Shown here: positions 6,633 to 8,928 of the stretch, one piece after another | Layout of the letters: the number at the start of each line of letters is the position of its first letter | Numbering within the stretch: the first letter of the stretch is position 1 | Assembly (NCBI GenBank): GCA_013214885.1 | Contig: JABSRS010000027.1 | Coordinates: 8,411-17,338, forward strand | Length of the DNA stretch: 8,928 nucleotides | Reading direction: 5' to 3' | DNA from: Gammaproteobacteria bacterium | GTDB lineage: Bacteria > Pseudomonadota > Gammaproteobacteria > Enterobacterales > Psychrobiaceae | Notes under the pieces: generated by a model | What the model saw: the letters and a program-made list of their open reading frames with translations, nothing else | What the model was told of the DNA's origin: nothing | The model's database searches: none | Position numbers and translations under genes: made by a program

Positions 6633-6722
6633 CACGTATTTACAACTATTTTCGGGGTGCTTCTTAGCCATATTGGTTGGATGTTCGAAATTAGGATACG
6701 TGGAGGCCTAACCCCAAGAGGA
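6633..6722 (+). promoter_or_regulatory. Putative S2-responsive rpsB leader element (pseudoknot) with Shine-Dalgarno
   Basis: CACGTAT (6633-6639) is complementary to ATACGTG (6696-6702). GGGGT (6654-6658) is complementary to ACCCC (6711-6715). The two helices cross, which defines an H-type pseudoknot, and the second ends 3 nt before the GAGGA Shine-Dalgarno (6718-6722). A further long-range helix can pair AACCA (6600-6604) with TGGTT (6674-6678). In E. coli, S2 represses its own operon through the rpsB leader. Assigning that role here is an inference from position and structure. Confidence 0.6.
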
Positions 6723-6730
6723 ATTATATA

Positions 6731-7459
6731 ATGGCTACAATTTCAATGCGCGATATGTTAAAAGCTGGTGCTCACTTCGGTCACCAAACTCGTTACTGGA
6801 ACCCAAAGATGAAGCCTTTCATCTTCGGCGCACGTAACAAAGTTCATATCATCAACTTAGAAAAAACTGTTCCACTGTTCAACGAAGCACTTGCTGTGCT
6901 AGCTAACGCTGCATCAAAGAAAGGCAAAATCCTTTTCGTTGGTACTAAGCGCGCCGCTGGTGATGCTGTAAAAGAAGCTGCACTTTCATGTGACCAGTTC
7001 TACGTTAACCATCGTTGGTTAGGCGGCATGTTGACTAACTGGAAAACAGTTCGTCAATCAATCAAGCGTCTAAAAGATCTTGAAGCACAGTCACAAGACG
7101 GTACTTTCGACAAGCTAGTTAAGAAAGAAGCGTTAATGAATACTCGTGAAATGGAAAAGCTAGAGAAATCTCTAGGTGGTATTAAGAACATGAATGGTCT
7201 TCCAGACGTGATCTTCATCATCGATGCTGACCATGAGCACATTGCTGTTAAAGAAGCTAACAACCTAGGTATCCCAGTGGTAGCTATCGTTGATACTAAC
7301 TCTAACCCAGATGGTATTGACTACGTTATCCCTGGTAACGATGATGCGATCCGTGCTATTCAGCTTTACGTTGCAACTGTTGCTGAAGCGATTAATGAAG
7401 GTCGTAACAACACTGTTGCTGCTCAAGCAGAAACCGATGGTTTTGTTGAAGCTGAGTAA
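6731..7459 (+). CDS. rpsB: 30S ribosomal protein S2
   Basis: S2 binds late in 30S assembly, at the head-body junction of the small subunit, and is needed for S1 binding. The product is 242 residues (E. coli 241). The N-terminus [20 protein letters not shown] is the family signature, followed by [14 protein letters not shown]. The central coiled-coil insertion with many Lys and Glu (about 100-150) and the block [14 protein letters not shown] (156-169) are also present. The C-terminus is acidic (ETDGFVEAE). Codon use is strongly biased to GCT, GTT, GGT and CGT, as expected for a highly expressed gene. GAGGA lies 8 nt before the ATG. It is the first gene of rpsB-tsf, with its own strong promoter and a long structured leader. 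The sequence is intact. Confidence 0.98.
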   Translation: MATISMRDMLKAGAHFGHQTRYWNPKMKPFIFGARNKVHIINLEKTVPLFNEALAVLANAASKKGKILFVGTKRAAGDAVKEAALSCDQFYVNHRWLGGMLTNWKTVRQSIKRLKDLEAQSQDGTFDKLVKKEALMNTREMEKLEKSLGGIKNMNGLPDVIFIIDADHEHIAVKEANNLGIPVVAIVDTNSNPDGIDYVIPGNDDAIRAIQLYVATVAEAINEGRNNTVAAQAETDGFVEAE

Positions 7460-7465
7460 TTCAGC

Positions 7466-7490
7466 TATTTAAGTGCTAGTCACTTAAATA
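7466..7490 (+). promoter_or_regulatory. First hairpin of the rpsB-tsf intergenic region
   Basis: TATTTAAGTG (7466-7475) and CACTTAAATA (7481-7490) form a perfect 10-bp stem with a CTAGT loop, 6 nt after the rpsB stop. There is no U-tract. It may stabilise the 3' end of rpsB mRNA or act as a processing site. Confidence 0.6.
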
Positions 7491-7499
7491 CCTAAATTG

Positions 7500-7552
7500 A
7501 GGTATCAGGGCGCTTATTCAATCATTTGAATGAAGACCCTGATACCTTTTTT
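7500..7552 (+). terminator. Terminator-like attenuator between rpsB and tsf
   Basis: AGGTATCAGGG (7500-7510) pairs perfectly with CCCTGATACCT (7537-7547). Inside, ATTCAA (7516-7521) pairs with TTGAAT (7526-7531). Six Ts run from 7547 to 7552. It has the full form of an intrinsic terminator yet lies upstream of tsf, and no good tsf promoter is seen after it. Partial termination, giving more S2 than EF-Ts message per transcription event, is the likely role. Confidence 0.75.
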
Positions 7553-7574
7553 AAAATGATTAAGGATTGTTAAA

Positions 7575-8447
7575 ATGGCAATTACAGCTAAGCAAGTAAA
7601 AGAACTTCGTGACCGCACAGCTGCGGGCATGATGGATTGTAAAAAAGCATTGATTGAAACTAACGGTGACATCGAAGCAGCAATCGATTTTATGCGTAAG
7701 AACGGTCAAGCTAAAGCAGCTAAAAAAGCGGGTCGTATTGCGGCTGAAGGCGCAATTTTCACTAAAGTTGAAAATGGCGTAGCTACTATGCTTGAATTTA
7801 ACTGTGAAACTGACTTTGTTGGCATGGACAAAAGCTTCCTTGCACTAGGTAACGAAATTGTTGCAGTAGCTCACGCTGCTAAAGTAAATGACATTGCTGT
7901 ACTAAACGAATTGTCTCTAGGCGAAAACACTGTTGAAGCAACTCGTGCTTTACTAGTCGCTAAAATCGGTGAGAACATGACAGTACGTCGTGTTGTTACG
8001 ATTGAAGGTACTAACCTAGCTGCATACGTACACGGTGGCAAGATTGGCGCAATCGCTAGTCTAGTTGGCGGCGATGAAGCATTGGCTAAAGACGTTGCAA
8101 TGCACGTTGCTGCTGCTAACCCACAGTACACTAAGCCGTCAGAAGTTTCTGCCGACGTAGTAGAACGTGAGCGTAAGCTACAAATTGACATCGCGGTAGA
8201 AAGTGGCAAGCCACAAGAAATCGCTGAAAAGATGGTTGCTGGTCGTATGAAGAAATTCACAGGCGAAATCAGCCTGACTGGTCAAGCATTCATCAAAGAT
8301 CCTTCACAGCTAGTTGGCGATTTGCTTAAAGCAAGCAGCGCTGATGTAACTGGTTTCCTACGTTTTGAACTAGGCGAAGGCATCGAGAAGAAAGAAGAAG
8401 ATTTTGCTGCTGAAGTAGAAGCGACTATCGCTGCTCTTAAGAAGTAA
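7575..8447 (+). CDS. tsf: Translation elongation factor Ts
   Basis: EF-Ts is the cytoplasmic guanine nucleotide exchange factor that recharges EF-Tu from GDP to GTP. The product is 290 residues (E. coli 283). An N-terminal UBA-like domain covers about 1-54 ([19 protein letters not shown]). The EF-Tu-contacting motif T79-D80-F81-V82 follows; the E. coli D80/F81 pair that disturbs the Mg2+ site of EF-Tu is conserved. The core subdomains include [10 protein letters not shown] (176-185) and [19 protein letters not shown] (210-228). The extra length relative to E. coli is spread over small insertions and a lysine-ended tail. Codon bias indicates high expression. AAGGA lies 8 nt before the ATG. The gene follows rpsB after a 115-bp gap with an attenuator and precedes pyrH across a second such gap. 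Confidence 0.98.
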   Translation: MAITAKQVKELRDRTAAGMMDCKKALIETNGDIEAAIDFMRKNGQAKAAKKAGRIAAEGAIFTKVENGVATMLEFNCETDFVGMDKSFLALGNEIVAVAHAAKVNDIAVLNELSLGENTVEATRALLVAKIGENMTVRRVVTIEGTNLAAYVHGGKIGAIASLVGGDEALAKDVAMHVAAANPQYTKPSEVSADVVERERKLQIDIAVESGKPQEIAEKMVAGRMKKFTGEISLTGQAFIKDPSQLVGDLLKASSADVTGFLRFELGEGIEKKEEDFAAEVEATIAALKK

Positions 8448-8450
8448 TCT

Positions 8451-8477
8451 GTTAATTAATGCACGGCATTAATTAAC
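8451..8477 (+). promoter_or_regulatory. First hairpin after tsf
   Basis: GTTAATTAATGC (8451-8462) and GCATTAATTAAC (8466-8477) form a perfect 12-bp stem with a 3-nt loop, 3 nt after the tsf stop. No U-tract follows, so it is more likely an mRNA 3'-end stabiliser or processing site than a terminator. Confidence 0.6.
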
Positions 8478-8481
8478 AATC

Positions 8482-8519
8482 AAGACCGTAGTTTGTTTAA
8501 ACACCAACTACGGTCTTTT
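8482..8519 (+). terminator. Terminator between tsf and pyrH
   Basis: AAGACCGTAGTT (8482-8493) pairs perfectly with AACTACGGTCTT (8506-8517), a 12-bp stem with a 12-nt loop containing GTTTAAAC. The run TTTT (8516-8519) overlaps the stem base. The short U-tract suggests partial termination of the rpsB-tsf message before pyrH. I found no strong pyrH promoter in the 78 bp that follow. Confidence 0.7.
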
Positions 8520-8597
8520 GCAACCTACTGAATTTAAATGTAAGTGTCAGTTGATGGCGTTCAGATTTAAGTTTAGCAACAAATTAAGGTATCTAAA

Positions 8598-8928
8598 ATG
8601 ACTGCAAATCCAAAACCGGTATATCGTCGTATTCTATTAAAACTAAGTGGTGAAGCACTGGTAGGTGAGCAAGGATTTGGCATTGACCCAAAAGTACTTG
8701 ATCGCATGGCCCAAGAGATTAAAGAGTTAATTGAGTTAGGTATTCAAGTTGGTATTGTGATTGGTGGTGGTAATATCTTCCGCGGTGAAGGCCTGGCCAA
8801 TGCAGGGATGAACCGGGTTGTTGGCGACCAAATGGGGATGTTGGCTACGGTAATGAATGGCCTAGCGATGCGTGATGCGCTGCATCGTGCCTATGTTAAT
8901 GCCCGTCTGATGTCGGCAGTTGACCTTA
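8598..8928 (+). CDS. pyrH: UMP kinase (5' part; runs off the right window edge)
   Basis: The first 110 residues are visible (E. coli full length 241). The enzyme phosphorylates UMP to UDP with ATP in pyrimidine nucleotide synthesis. It is a cytoplasmic homohexamer of the amino-acid-kinase fold, regulated by GTP and UTP in enteric bacteria. Visible signatures are [10 protein letters not shown] (12-21), the nucleotide-binding loop IGGGNIFRG (55-63), and the UMP-site region [16 protein letters not shown] (73-88) followed by [22 protein letters not shown] lies 8 nt before the ATG. The gene order rpsB-tsf-pyrH is the conserved gammaproteobacterial one. The missing part is due to the window edge, with no sign of damage. 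Confidence 0.97.
   Translation, partial: MTANPKPVYRRILLKLSGEALVGEQGFGIDPKVLDRMAQEIKELIELGIQVGIVIGGGNIFRGEGLANAGMNRVVGDQMGMLATVMNGLAMRDALHRAYVNARLMSAVDL

Noticed and set aside
6420..6671. Minus-strand 83-residue frame in the map-rpsB intergenic region
   Set aside because: It covers the rpsB promoter and structured leader, has Lys/Ile-rich random composition and no ribosome site; the nucleotide features there explain the sequence better.
7871..8260. 129-residue minus-strand open frame inside tsf
   Set aside because: It is the antisense shadow of a highly biased gene (GCT/GCA-rich codons leave few antisense stops); it has Ser/Ala/Thr-rich low-information content and lies wholly within conserved EF-Ts coding sequence.
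8518..8579. Possible pyrH promoters (TTGCAA or TTGATG with weak -10 partners)
   Set aside because: The -10 matches (TAAGTG, TAGCAA) are too poor to support a call; read-through from tsf is the simpler explanation.
1..8928. Search for a novel defence, mobile or biosynthetic system
   Set aside because: All long genes are recognised housekeeping or common accessory families in conserved order, with no integrase, transposase, attachment-site repeats or unfamiliar multi-gene cluster.

Overview
The window is a stretch of gammaproteobacterial chromosome. It is moderately AT-rich, and the protein sequences and intergenic style resemble marine Alteromonadales (Colwellia, Thalassotalea or Pseudoalteromonas relatives). 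That placement is an inference from general similarity, not a search. The core is the conserved block dapD-glnD-map, read leftward, facing rpsB-tsf-pyrH, read rightward, as in Escherichia coli. All of these genes look intact. The exception is pyrH, which is cut by the right window edge.

Left part (1-2059): the 5' portion of a leftward L,D-transpeptidase gene of the YcbB type runs off the left edge. A 231-bp divergent intergenic region separates it from a rightward cation-efflux gene, fieF. That region carries an 11-copy heptanucleotide array. A 59-residue zinc-ribbon protein, too short for routine ORF calling, lies on the opposite strand and overlaps the fieF stop by four bases.

Middle part (2060-6408): map (methionine aminopeptidase), glnD (PII uridylyltransferase/uridylyl-removing enzyme) and dapD (lysine/peptidoglycan precursor synthesis) are read leftward in that order. 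glnD and dapD are 9 bp apart and look translationally coupled. A hairpin terminator follows dapD. Two small dyads lie between map and glnD.

Right part (6409-8928): a 322-bp divergent region holds a strong-looking rpsB promoter (extended -10 and a GC-rich discriminator) and a leader of about 240 nt. The leader can be drawn with a hairpin and an H-type pseudoknot ending just before the rpsB Shine-Dalgarno. This fits the S2 autogenous control known for rpsB-tsf in E. coli. rpsB, tsf and pyrH follow, and each intergenic gap contains two hairpins, the second with a U-tract, which suggests graded read-through.

Functionally the right and middle blocks are housekeeping: translation (S2, EF-Ts, N-terminal Met removal), pyrimidine nucleotide supply (UMP kinase), nitrogen sensing (GlnD) and diaminopimelate synthesis (DapD). 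I see no mobile element, CRISPR array, tRNA or rRNA, and no convincing new multi-gene system. The parts most worth a second look are the heptamer array, the compact transpeptidase, the small zinc-ribbon gene and the RNA structures around rpsB and tsf.
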